Assembly (NCBI GenBank): GCA_030248215.1
Contig: JASANG010003066.1
Span: forward strand, 1-64,000
Source: Enoplolaimus lenunculus
Lineage: Eukaryota; Nematoda; Enoplea; Enoplida; Thoracostomopsidae
Direction: 5' to 3'
DNA length: 64,000 bases
Each line of letters opens with the position of its first letter. The first letter of the stretch is position 1. Positions 45,501-58,223 of the stretch are shown here, piece after piece. The position numbers and the translations under genes were made by a program. The notes under the pieces are model-generated. The model did no database searches and was not told the origin of the DNA. It saw only the letters and a list, made by a program, of their open reading frames with translations.

Positions 45501-48500
45501 CAATAATTGACTGTGGTTTAGTTTTACAGGGCCAAAAATTGACTGCCAACTTGTTCATGCGACCTTCTTGAGAATTGTTGCCAGCCAACAGACACCCTAA
45601 ATCAATATTATACGCGTGTGAATACAAATTATCCGTATAGTCACAAAATTTGTAGTTCCGATTGCGATTCCGATTCCGGTTTAAATTTGCTGTTCCGATT
45701 CCGGTATAATTTTATGTTCGTACCAAGTCTAATCACTTACGTATGTCGCATGATAACGAAGTAGAAAAAAAAAAATCAAGCTTAACCACAAACGTGTCTT
45801 CGTCGCATGTCTATTGGTTTCACACATGAGTTACGTATAAATCATGCATATACTATTATTATTATTATTATTATAAACATAAGTACGCAACGAAATTCTA
45901 TTCGCAAATTACAGTTACAGACTTTGGTCCGTTTCAATGAATTCGTTGCAGCGAAAAAACACGCTAAACGTATCTGTAATGAAATTGCAATCATTTCGAC
46001 GGCACAACATAAGAAAATTAAGTTTCATCCGTGATTTTAATTTAAAACGGTTTCAAATCAAGTTGTACTCATATCGAAATATACGAAACTTGTCCCGTGC
46101 CAGGATTGTTACCACGGTCATGCCAGTATGCCGGTACAGTCTGAGCCAAACAATATTTCTGCAGAACTGTGTTCTGTTTTGTTTAGTCAAAATAGCCGTT
46201 TATTGGTGGCAAAAACAATCATAATTTAGTGGCGTGTATGGATTTAAATGCTTGTACCTATATATACCGCACGGTCTATGGTAATAATTGTAGTAGCTGC
46301 CGTTTAAATATATTCTGTTCTATACTTTATTAAAATCAACTTTGCGTCTTGGCTCTTACTACTGACAAGTACATATAGCCATAATTCTTCTGAAATTCTC
46401 ATCCTACGTCACATTAATTGCAAGCAAATTACCATCTAATAATATCATCAGAGTCCCCGCTGATTTTGCGTAAAATTTTTTGCCTGTTTACCCTGTTAAG
46501 CCGTGATCTTGTATCATATATTTTGGAGAGTATACAAAACACGCTACCACAATTGTACACATATGTAGCGTGTACTTATTTAAATTTGAAAAATCTATTA
46601 CGAATGTAAGATACGAACCACATCCAATATATATAATTAGTGACACGCGGCAGACTCATACAAGATTATAAAGTTAGTTAACTTTTGGCGAAACTTATAA
46701 ACGTAAATAATAAATTTACGATAAAGTAAGTACATTAGAAACAACATAACAAATTACTTTCAAATAAATTATTCCTTCCATGACACTTGTACAGTTTTAT
46801 AGTGTACGCATGGGGGCGCAAACCGCGTGCCACACAAAGGGACCGAATATAACTAAGAATATACATACACACACAAGCATCATTACTTTTGTACCGAAAC
46901 CTGAAAAGTGCACACGTGAGAGTGTAGTATAAACATTCCTAATTTCGAAGCAAACTTTGTTAACATTAATTGGCGACCAATGAATAAGTATCTTGACGCA
47001 AATGTACTGTACTCACCATTTATGCCTTACATAACAACAAGCTGAAACCTTTGCAATTGCCGTGAAATACTCCTAAAAACTTTTCAATGCTATATATTAC
47101 CTATGTACAATATATCTTTATATTATTATATACCTACCTATGTACTTATATGTAACAATATTATATCTATATATTGCATCCGAAATTAGGTATAAAAACC
47201 CTCACAAATCAAACACATACCACTCGCAAACACTAACCACAGGGTACTTAACACATTATTGTAAACATCAGGAAAGCGGCAGCAAACGCACATCGGCAAG
47301 GAGCAGGTGAATGTGTAACAGAACTTTGTGTAGCGTTACAATGTACGTACATATAAATGAGATGGGCACATGCGAGCATAACAATGCAACGTATCACACA
47401 ATAAAGAGTATACCGGTAGTTGTAATTACGTTGAAAGAACTGTACAGGAGATTTGTTGAAAAATTACTGAACAAAAGTCGAAAAAATAACGTCCAATTTG
47501 TTTGTCATACCTCGATTTCTCGTTTTCATACGTCTTACATGGAATAGAATTATTCTAGATTCGTATTACGTTACCAAAACTAAAAATAACGCTCGTTTCT
47601 GACCAGCATGCAACCATAATAAAAAATATCGAAAAATGAATTGAAAACGGTCAAAACGATGGATTTTCTGGCAAAACTAACGGGACCGTGAAAACACCAG
47701 AAGTCAAACCAAAATTAATATTTTGGTTACACACAGTTTCTGATATATACATACATAAATACATACATACATATATATATATTTATATATACATATTTAT
47801 ATATATAAACTTTAATCTACTATAATAATAAATAGTCTTGTCTTACCCTAATTGTTTTCATTCAAAGATCAACTATGCACTATGCGACTGTGTACACACA
47901 ACGCCAGGGAAGAGATACTAACAACAAGATGAAAAAAGGAAACATGAAAAGATGAAAAAATGAAGAAACAATATCACCATTATCGATATTACACAAACGT
48001 GGCCGCCCATATAATATTCCACCGAGACGTATATTTGCACTGCAAAATTAATATATCCACTGTCATATGAACATACATTTGTTTCAGCGCTGACAACCAA
48101 CTAAGGAACCAAACATATAGCTTCCAGCAAAGAAAGTCTCTGCGGTGGACCGACGCTCTGAGCAGTTTTTTTATTACCCGAACTGTTTGATCGATAGCAT
48201 ATTTTCAAACGGAAATATGTAGTGATACCCAGTTCAATTTTACAGATCTGTCGTCGTCAAAAATTATCCAGTTTGCGCCATTGCCACCTCACACAAACTT
48301 CTTCAGTTTCGAAAAGTCAATGAAATATACAGCAGAAAACTATGCCAAAAATACTAACATTTCGTTTTTTTTTCAAATAGCGCCAAGTCAATATGTATGT
48401 TATACACATCATACTGGATCTCTTATCGCAATAATATCATCATTATACCATTCGCACAAGCACAAATTAACAAAAACACTCTTCACAGTCAAGTGTTATC

Positions 48501-49895
48501 AGAACAACGATGTTATATGCTAGCAGTTCATTGTCACTTCCTCAATCAGTGCCAGCGGAATTAGCGTTAAAGACTACATACACGTACTATAACAGACCGC
48601 GGTATCACTTTACACTATGCGTTTTCCATCTACAGACCTATAGAGCCACCACACACATCCAAATTGCTGACCGGCAATTAACGTAACATATCATATATAT
48701 CATTGTAATACGTTTGCGCAATATATTTATTTCATGATTGTGAATACATGATTATTTATATCCACTTGGAAGGCGTACATGTTGCGAAAAACGCAGCCGT
48801 TCAACCACGTAACCTCAATGAATTCACAGTTTAACCAGTGTCGTACGTAAATGGTTCAGATTTTTCTGCGTCACACGCTTGTTTCCAGCACTGGCAAACT
48901 ATTTGGTTCTTAACACTGTCAAGCTATCTTGTTTCCAGCAGTCTCTGTCTAGTAGACTTCGCCTTACGTCACGCCCAGTCTCCAATACCTTTACCACCTC
49001 GACACGACAACATTAGGGGCCACATTGTTCGTTGTGTAACTCGCCAATGGTGATGCGTAGAATGATAAGATCATCAGTAGAAAACAAGAGACGTTGTGTT
49101 TACAAGAGAATACGCAATAAACAACTACCATTATGCCCAGCATATGTTATTGAATTTATTGCATTGCACAAACACACATGCTACTGGCTGAACTTGCCAT
49201 ATAGCCGTCCAGTAGTAGTTTAGGGATAGATCTCGATATGCCAAAACGTTCAACTATCAGATAAGCCCTCTGCAGCGCAAACCTTCCACCAATGAAAAGC
49301 TAGACAGGTTGGTTTTGAAAGGTGTGTAGATGGTGTGCTGTGTATATAGCATGAACGAACTGTTTACCAACTGTTTGCCGACTAAGAATATGCAATACCG
49401 CTTTCCGATGTTTTCAATCATTGACATATATATTATTTTGCGTTCGTGGCGTTAATTCTATGGAAATGGCAATATTAGCAGTAGTATCGTGGGTACGTTG
49501 TTAACACAGCCACAGTATTTGAACGCAGGGGGTGGCACATGTTGTTTGCAAACCAAAAACTCTCCCTCCAAATTGTAGAGTTATGTACATCATGTATTTA
49601 TATGTTTGTAGTTTATATGTATATACGTGATGAATGACGTGTTGAAATAACAGTGTTCATATTGTATAATACTTGGTTTATATTTATGTGTTTATGTGCT
49701 TGTTGTGTTGTCGCGTTATACCCACTACCAAACGCAGTCGGGCAGTACGAAAACTGCTTTACTTTGCCGTTGTAATTGATATTTGGTATACATGAATTGA
49801 ATGAATGATGCCCGACAGACATTTATAGTTGTATGATGGTAAATAAACAATTTTTGGAATTTATTTACCAGCAAGACGCCAAGTTTTTTGATGTT
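42600..49895 (-). other. Long repeat-poor region, possible DDX6 3' UTR
   Basis: About 7.3 kb with almost none of the interspersed families that fill the rest of the window, apart from CCGATTCC-type pieces near 45310-45720. The plus strand is visibly rich in A and C, so the minus strand reads U/G-rich, with many UGUA words. It starts right after the DDX6 stop codon on the minus strand, and a very long 3' UTR is one reading. The 42950-43490 part is richer in G and C and has several short open frames, none recognisable. Microsatellites: TTA triplets at 45850-45876 and TA/ATAC at 47745-47812. I see no gene. Confidence 0.35.
49860..49865 (-). promoter_or_regulatory. Possible proximal poly(A) signal of DDX6
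   Basis: AATAAA on the minus strand 37 bases after the DDX6 stop codon. It is so close that a more distal site is also likely. Confidence 0.35.
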
Positions 49896-49901
49896 TGTTT
49901 G

Positions 49902-52900
49902 TTAATGCAATTTGCTGCTCAAATCGTTTCCAGATTTTGCTCCGCTTCCGTCTCCGTCCATTGTACCACCAGTGCTTGCATCTCCATCATTACCATCATC
50001 CGCAGTTTCCATGCCAAATTCAGCGACGTACAGTTTTTGATCGATTTGCTAAATAGTTCATAATTTCTGCTCAGTCAGTGGGAAAACAGACTCAACTATT
50101 GAGAAGAGCTATGTTAGTCACTGGATTTGCAACCAAATGTAAAATTACATACGTAATCGCATATTGAAACAATTTTTCGAATCACGCCTTTAAAAATTTC
50201 ACCAAGTTCAGCACAATGTCACCATCCTATTTGTCCTACTTACCAGGGTTCCAATCGGAAGTACATTTGGTTGGAAGCAGAATCGGGATAATTTTTTGTC
50301 GGAACTGGAATTTAAGTTTTTGTAATCAGGGTCCCCACGGAAAATCGCTAAAATTTTTCCCTGAAAGAGAGTGACTTTTGAGTTTTGTTGCAGTATGCAT
50401 GATTGAAATTGTTCACAGTTTCAGCAAAAATTGTTTGTATATCAAACTGTACTAGCAATCTACTAACGCTGTAAAACGTATGATATTAATAGAGGCATGC
50501 CAATTCTAGCCAATTCTCAGAGCATGGATTAGCTTGACCTTTAATTTGAAATGCAGTTAAACATTTTAAGAATTTTTTCGAAACTTCCGATATGAAGTCT
50601 TATGAAACCATATATAACAGGACCCAAATTTTTGAAAATTAGCCAATTCTATACCTGAAGATATCTAATATCGTGGGTTTGCGGTTACAACTCAGTCACT
50701 ATAGTATCGAGCAATAGTTGAACATTTGCGAGAGTAACATCACTACTAGCGTAATGAAATAGAATTTAAATTGTGTGATTCGTTAAAGGCAAAAACTTAA
50801 AGGTTTCAATTGCAGTCACATTTTGATAGCAACGGAATAATTTGCTCTGCAACTTAGAATACCTAGTAACTAAAATAGAACAGATTAAGTGCAAGCGAAC
50901 GAACCAACAGGCAACCTCTATGTGCAATGACCTTAAAAATTCAGTTTAACTGTGACATATGCTATAATTTTTTAATGCCCGATTGTATTTGTCCTGCAGC
51001 GAGGTAAGTCGCCGATGCCTGATAGTACGCTGGATTTCGTTGCTTGCCTCCGGCCTCCAGTTTTGCGGTTACCTTTGGTATCGGTTTAATTTCCGTGTCG
51101 AGCTCTTTCTCGATGCGAGCCAGCGCGTGTCGATCGTCGTATGTAATCAGATTGACTGCGATACCCAAATGTCCAAAGCGCCCTGAGCGTCCGATGCGAT
51201 GCAAGTAGGTTTCTGCGTTTCGTGGGAAATCAAAATTAATCACAACATTCACCGCTTGAATATCAATACCGCGCGTCAGTAAATCTGCAAATAGTATAAT
51301 ACGTACTTATTGGTGCGCTGGGTTACATTTCCATAACGGAGTTGTCAACTGAAAAATGACGCATTAAACCAAGGGTCAGTGCGCACTGAAATAAAAGTGT
51401 ATGATTATATGCTGTTTTAATGGCCCAATTCCGCTCATAGTGAACAAGCCTGTTTTGCTGCGAAATGTCACAATGAGTCCACACGGTCTTAGAATCCAAC
51501 ACAAAAAGCTCCCGCATTCTCACCTGAGCAAACCAGATTGCGGCAAAGGCCCTGGCGAAAATCGTGAAAGACACGATTTCGATGTGTCTGCGCCATCCGT
51601 GAGTGAATATAATAGCACGAGTAGCCGAGTTCTGTAATCTTTTTCGCCAATAATTCCACGCGTTGCGTCGAATTACAAAAAATTATCGACTGATTAATGC
51701 GCAACTGAAATCAAACTAATATATACACTAAAATAGAAATCTCCCCAAATATTAGCGTTTGGAATGAAATAATAAAAGCAAAGCAACATACCATTGGACC
51801 TCCAGAAAAATGACTCCATTGTAGCCAAAAACTGTATGGCCACAAGCATCAAATACTTTTTACAATTTTAACGTAAATCATAGATTGTCAAACACAACCG
51901 CATATTGCTGTCTACTTGCAATCAAAAGGCAGGCCAACGCTCTTTGTAGCATGGTAGACCGAATACTAAAAAATGTCGCAGCCGGATAATTTAATATCCT
52001 TCTGGAGCCGGATAATTAATTTACATATAAACCTAGTCCATTCAAAGTTGCAGGAACCGGAATTCTTACGTTTTTACGGCAAATTATTCATAATCATTTG
52101 ACTATTGGAAACTGTCTTTACAAAATCTTGTTTCAAAACTTGGAAACTGTCTTTACAAAATCTTGTTTCAAAACTAATGATTTTGTAATTAGTTCAATTT
52201 TATTAACAAACCGTTGCTGATGTGTTTTCGCAAAGCTTGGTGATGAAACAGCTGAAAATTCGCATAAGTCATGTTTCGAAAAGTTTCTAAAAAGTCCAAT
52301 AACAATTCTCGGTGATAAAAAATATTTCAAATACCGGTACCTGTTTCTGGAAAAAGATTGAATTCCTGTTCCTGGCCGGCAAAATTTGGTTCCGGTTGGA
52401 AACCTGATCGATGATATTCAAATAATATCAGAATGTAGCTAACAATTCTTCCTTCGGTGGATAAAGGTAACTAAAGGGTTAAAGTAACAAAATATAACAT
52501 CACCCGTCGATGCATTTAACACATTAAAAACATTTACATTACCCGTATGACAGAAAAATATGTAAAACTAAGTCAATCAGTTCCATGGTAGTATTTTTCA
52601 AATTTTAAAAACATCCGGCACGTTAAAATACCGGAGCCGGATGTCGATTTTTCACGGAGCCAAATATTCGGTCGCACCCTGCTATTAGCAACTTACAAAT
52701 AACAGCTACTGCAAATATTATACATCATTTACCTTCCGGAATAACGTATTCAAGCAGTGAACCTTTTGTTTCTCTTGTACAAAAGCGTAGAATTGCGTTA
52801 CGCCAAGTAGCGTTAAATCGTCCATGAGATTTATTGTGTGCGGATTTTTCATATGTTTCTTCTGTAAACAAAAATTAATAATTTTCAATATAATTCTACA

Positions 52901-55900
52901 AATTCTAAAATTTTTCTACTGCGCGACGTGAAAATACAAGGATTCTTCACCCGGCCCGAAAACGAATTGCTATAAATATACGAAATCACACAATTTAAGT
53001 AATTTTCTAATGTTAAGAGTAATATGGAAACATGAAGCTCCACAGTTAGCGTACATAGTAATGCAGAATTTTACAGCCATGCTTTCCTATTTCAAACTGG
53101 CGTAACGAACCCATTCAATAGCGTTCTTACCATAAATCCCTCAACAGTATAAGGAAACGTTGCAGAGAACATCATGACTTGTCGGTCGATAGGAAGAAAT
53201 CCAATAACACGATCAAGAATGCCTTTGAAGTCTTGAGACAACAGCTTGTCAGCCTTGAAAATATTGATATATGATATATTTTCAAAGTATTAAAACTTCG
53301 AACCAACAATGTGAATTTACAAAAGTTGCAGTTATATATTCGGTGATAAAAGCGCTGGACCGTATCAAAAATACTTTCGACTTGCAGAGCGTTATTTTTT
53401 AGCTGTTGCCCACGGTTCACTACCGTCTTGATTTCATTTTTGCCTAAATTAAAAAGGGCAACCACCATAGCATTATTATGACGACAGTCAAAACTAAAAA
53501 AGTAATATGTTTGACAAAGTCATGGGTTCAAACTAGACATAAAACACTTGCTACACCATTACTTGAATGGAAATAAAAATCCTTCCCTAACTTCAATGAA
53601 TCAAGGGATATGCTCACTTCATCGAGAACGATCACTTTGCATTTTTCAACTAATGCAACTCGTTTATCCATAAGATCCAAAATGCGACCAGGAGTGGCAA
53701 TTACCATGTGAACTAAAAATTATAACCAAGCAATCAGTCAGTGTGGGAAACGGATAGTAAATATAACGGAAACGGATGCTGTTTTATTGTCCGGCCAACC
53801 CAGGTATGCAAATACTCAACAGACTTTCAAAAATTTTAAAGACACAAACGGATCGTACAAAGAAATTTTTAAGATTTTGGATGAATTTATTTTTATTTCA
53901 TATTGAACAATTGCAGTGTAACACATCTACAATGAAAAATTGCGAGATGTACACGCACGTGAATTATTATATACGTACTAATTTTGAGCAAAAAGAGCAA
54001 AACTTCAGGCATTTCTACAGTGGAAACGGGTACCATTTTTCACCGGATATGGAAACCGACAACAAATTGCAAAAACAAGCTAAAAAACGACATATTCCAA
54101 CATTAAACTAAACTGATTAAAATAAGCCACCGAAGCATTATTATATATCTTTAAGAACTTCCGGCAGGTGACCGAGTCGAATATTAAGTTTTCGATGAAA
54201 ACTAACTGAATCACGCTAGTTCAATATCATTTGCTATGTCTTCTAACTCAGGGATGGGAGTCTCAGTCTCGGCAAGTCTCGGGATTTAGCAGGTCTCGGC
54301 CTCAGTATAGGTGTTTGTAACCGAGACCGAAAGTAGAGAATTTAGCAAATGCAGGATGAACCTATATTATAAAGTCGAAGTTAATCACAGTTAACCGTTA
54401 GCTATGTCAATTGCCAATAGTCAACACTAGTTTAAAAGTTTGTAGCAGTCATAGTGACGAATTAATGATAATTTATTGCTGTTTTCACAAGACCCACTGA
54501 TGTAGCGATGTTTGGGCTCGCGAATTGTGAGCAAATTATATTATAATACTACGTATTATTTAGGATTTTGCTGTTGCTTGCGCATTTTGTGCTAATACAT
54601 ACACTCGCTCATGCAGTTTTATGCTTTTGCGACTATCAAATCTTTTTAAAATTCATTCTATCATAACAGAACAGCAAGCAGCAACACAATCACATTGAAA
54701 TTCAGGTATGTAAGTTTCCTAACTGAGTAGAGTTTTCATGGTTACGCAATATTTACGAGTAGATAGATATTAAGAAAATCACAAAAAAATTTTGAAAACC
54801 GCAAAAAAACTTCAAAACTAATTTACTTTAAAAATTCAAATTTTTTTCGGTAATGATCAAAAATTGACCGAGACCGCCCATTCCTGCTATGCATAAATTG
54901 GTCTCATTAACGATACAGCAAGAAAGATACTTAAATAAAACACCTGTTCCTTGGAGTCGCATAATATCGTCTTTGAGGTCCGTGCCGCCTGTGGTCACCA
55001 TAACTTTAAGCTTCAAATGTTTGCTCAATTCAACACAAATCTGTGACGTTTGTAGCGCCAGCTCTCGTGTCGGCACAATAATCATTGCTTGTATTGCCTT
55101 TTGATCAGGATCGATTTTTTCGAGCACCGGAATCGCGTACGCACCTGTTTTACCGGTCCCGTTTTTTGCGCGCGCTAATATGTCATGGCCTACAAACAAA
55201 TGCAAAACTAAATAACACGCGAAAGCTTCCGCAAACAGAACGTACGTGTGCACAATGGTAGACTGCAACCGGTAGTAATCTTAACGGTGGTTTTAGCACC
55301 ACGTATTAAGATTGGAATCGGTACTGGTATCGCCTGATATTAAAACAGTTGTAGGAGCAAAATAAAATTTAATCGTAATTTTTGCCGAGATCTTCCCATG
55401 GTCACACGCACCGATTAACGCCAACCAATGAAATTGATATCATTCCAACTCTCTATTATGTGGAAAAAGTATCGGCACAGAATCGACAATTTTTTGAAGT
55501 GCCGATACTGATAACCACAAAAAGTGCCCATTAGACAAAAATTTCAGATAGTTAGTGTGCAGAAAAAAATTTAGCTTACTTATGAGGTAAAAATTGCAAC
55601 GTAAATTCGAGAGAAGTTGATTGTCTGATTTCTGCCCCACATAAGGGATTTGTATTTACCTGGCTTCTCCACAGCGAAGGGGGCCCCCAGCACTTTTCGA
55701 AATTTTCATTTTCCCCCCGCGAAAATTTTGCCGCCCTCAGGAACGGCCCCCCGGCGAATTTTCGGCCGCCCAAAAAGTGCCCATTAGACAAAAATTTCAG
55801 ATAGTTAGTGTGCAGAAAAAAATTTAGCTTACTTATGAGGTAAAAATTGCAACGTAAATTCGAGAGAAGTTGATTGTCTGATTTCTGCCCCACATAAGGG

Positions 55901-57929
55901 ATTTGTATTTACCTGGCTTCTCCACAGCGAAGGGGGCCCCCAGCACTTTTCGAAATTTTCATTTTCCCCCGGCGAAAATTTTGCCGCCCTCAGGAACGGC
56001 CCCCCGGCGAATTTTCGGCCGCCCCCCAGCAAAATGCCCTTCAGCAAATTTGTTTGCTGGGGGGCACCCAGGACTTTTTTAAGCCAAAAATTTTCAATGT
56101 TAAAACATAAAGACCAGGACTTTTTTGAGGCGGACATTCGGCAAAATGTGATTTTATATTACGCTGAGCACTCATAATTTTTTAATAGCGTTACAAATAC
56201 CGGTAGTAACTAGTACAATTCAATAATGAACTGAAAAAGCACAATTATATAAAGACCGTTTCAGGGCATACAGCATTCTAAAGTACCTTGCAGCAGCAAG
56301 TTCAGCCCGCCTGAGCCTTATGATAAACTGAAGCTGTGACTAATATATAAAATATATGTTAATCACAGTTTCAATTATAGATTATCTATATTTTATATAA
56401 TTGTGCTTCTTTCAACTTCTGGTAAAGTTGTCAGTAATATTAGTTAGAATTATTGTTATTAGCGTTTGCGGGGAATTTTCGTCATGTTAAGCGATGAGTT
56501 ATCTTCAGTTGAGTTGGAAACACGATCTAGAATAAAAAAATGGTCCAAAAAGTCGGTTTGCAAAATTTTAAGCCTGCCCCCCAGGACCCCCAGATCATCT
56601 GGGGGGCAGGAAAATTAGCTGCCCCTCAGGAAACTCCTGGGGGGCCCCCAGGAAACGCCCCCCGGCGGAAATTTTCAAGCTGCGGAGAAGCCAGATTTAC
56701 TATACATAAATGTTATGTATGTGGGTGTACTGCATGTAAATATAATGCAAACAGTAATTTAGGAAAGCTGATTAATGTGTAATTAGTCTGTTACGTAACG
56801 GATCAGAAAATTCAACGCAACCATCGAAACAGGGTTTAAACCGGTTTTAAACGGCCTGAGCTCGAAGGCCAGCGCCTGCCTGTAAAATATTAAGGCTGTG
56901 GGTGGTCATATCTGAGTGAACTGAAGTCGTGTTTAAACCAGGGTGGCAACAGTTTCGGATTCAGATTCGGCAAAAATTTGTGCTTGGGATTCGGATTCGC
57001 TTGTAAAAAAGCCGAATCCAACAATGGTCGACAATATGTTTGAATCCAACAATGTTCGACAATACGTTTTTTCACTTTTAAGCAATAAAAATTTTAAACT
57101 TGCCCTATGAATCGATATTTTTTGTTTAACGTCACAAACCTCAGAACTATTCGGTGCCATCCCGGCTTGAACTCCGTTTTTAACCCAAAGGCCTAGTGGG
57201 ACTGGTAACAATTTTGGTTTTGGTTACCTGAAACTTTTATTTCTAGCATTTCGCAATATTGCTTGTACAAAACTTTTTAATGTCCATCATTTGGCACAAC
57301 ACCATAAAAATTCAGGTTCCTGCGTTTATTGAATGCCGGAACATGACATCAGAAATGGATCGTGACCACCTCACAAAATGTTTTGCAAGTCAATAGTTTC
57401 TTCTTCCGTCGTTCATTTCATAACCAGTAAACACAACGTACATACGTACCGAGCATTGCCATTGGAATGCTGCTTTCTTGGATCGGACTTGGCTTCTCCC
57501 AACCTTTTTCGAAAATGCCCATGAGCAAATCGCGTTTCAGACAAAAATCATCAAAATCAATTCCTCTTGTGCTTGTCACATCCTGAATACATTCGTACAA
57601 TTTTTTAAACCATACACGTATATACTTGATACACTAATACCATGTGTATTATACCTATCGGCTGACTGAGATTACTTATATCACGGGTTCCAATGGCAAT
57701 TGGATCACCTTTTAGCGTACTGTCTTATAAAAAGAAGCCTTACAGCTGTTCTAATTCGACGGTCCTTGGGCGGCAGTTTAAGATGTTTCTTCCAGTCGTC
57801 AGCCGCGTTTGTCGCAGTGACAGCATTAGATGAGGTCATTTCATCAATTGATGAAGTTTTCAATGATCCCAGTGTTGTGTCTCCCGGTGTTGATCCAGGC
57901 ATTATAACATCCACAACACTCGATGTCAT
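49902..57929 (-). CDS. DDX6: DEAD-box RNA helicase DDX6 (Me31B/Dhh1/CGH-1), nine coding exons
   Basis: ATP-dependent RNA helicase of P-bodies, a partner of decapping activators and CCR4-NOT in mRNA repression. Exons: 57929-57744, 57582-57450, 55189-54944, 53712-53618, 53253-53131, 52861-52733, 51704-51524, 51284-51073, 50048-49902. All introns are GT-AG, phases agree, and the total is 483 codons, the length of human DDX6. Motifs: Q motif GWEKPSPIQ (89-97), I AKNGTGKT (114-121), Ia PTREL (146-150), Ib TPGR (195-198), II DEAD (219-222, split by an intron), III SAT (250-252), IV SIIFCN, V RGID (369-372), [10 protein letters not shown] (393-400). [12 protein letters not shown] before the core and [11 protein letters not shown] after it are DDX6-specific. 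The tail is Gly/Asp-rich. Introns 2, 3 and 6 carry transposon debris. Confidence 0.95.
50240..50340. mobile_element. CCGG-type fragment in the last DDX6 intron
   Basis: CCAGGGTTCCAATCGGAAG to GGAACTGGAATTTAAG resembles the hAT-type ends in decayed form; non-coding. Confidence 0.35.
51960..52690. mobile_element. CCGG-type hAT debris in DDX6 intron 6
   Basis: Several partial copies: GAGCCGGATAATT near 52010, GTTCCGGTTGGAAACCTG near 52390 and CGGAGCCGGATGTCGATTTT near 52630 before GGTCGCACCCTG. A short direct duplication (TTGGAAACTGTCTTTACAAA) sits at 52102 and 52140. The 52010-52400 part has an inverted relative at about 60480-60780. Confidence 0.5.
54249..54886. mobile_element. Family-H hAT-like element in DDX6 intron 3
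   Basis: 638 bp from CAGGGATGGGAGTCTCAG to GACCGAGACCGCCCATTCCTG. The interior holds GTCTCGG words at both ends and an AT-rich centre. It ends 58 bases from exon 3. A relative with CGTACCGAGAC ends lies at 60931-61108. Confidence 0.6.
55521..56026. repeat. Tandem direct duplication of 253 bp in DDX6 intron 2
   Basis: AAAGTGCCCATTAGACAAAA begins copies at 55521 and 55774. The two are almost identical, including the G/C-rich end GGCGAATTTTCGGCCGCC. Matching minus-strand frames in both copies are by-products of the duplication. Confidence 0.95.
55650..56705. mobile_element. G/C-rich foldback element in DDX6 intron 2
   Basis: ATTTACCTGGCTTCTCC with GGGGGCCCCC at the left is inverted at about 56650-56702 (GGGGGCCCCCAGG through GAGAAGCCAGATTTAC). 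A perfect hairpin CCCCCAGAT/ATCTGGGGG lies at 56586-56605. The 253-bp tandem copies make up the left half. No coding potential. Confidence 0.6.
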
Positions 57930-57960
57930 TCTACAATTATTACACAAAAGAAAGTTAAGC
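57930..57960 (-). promoter_or_regulatory. Splice acceptor one base before the DDX6 start codon
   Basis: On the minus strand CTTTCTTTTGTGTAATAATTG leads into TAG, then A and the ATG. It implies a 5' UTR intron or addition of a spliced leader. The upstream sequence turns into the tandem array at about 57957. Confidence 0.6.
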
Positions 57961-58223
57961 CGATAATTAAATAGTCAGCTAATACCTAATTTGCATATTA
58001 CCTTAATTAGTTGAGCTAAAATTAGGACTTGCTATACTATTTCACTGATTATCAGGGTTACAAGCAATCAAATTCACTATATACTAAACGGATTTTGGGT
58101 GTGAGAGATCTGAACAAATTGTTAATATCGAGTAACAGCGCGTTTGCCTAAGGAACCGTATGTCGTTAGTTTGAATCCACCAATAACCTGCTTTCCCAGC
58201 TCTGTTGTTCCGATCGTGAATAC

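Noticed and set aside
55440-56137. Three minus-strand frames sharing the same peptide
   Set aside because: The peptide repeats because the 253-bp intronic segment is tandemly duplicated; no similarity to a protein family.
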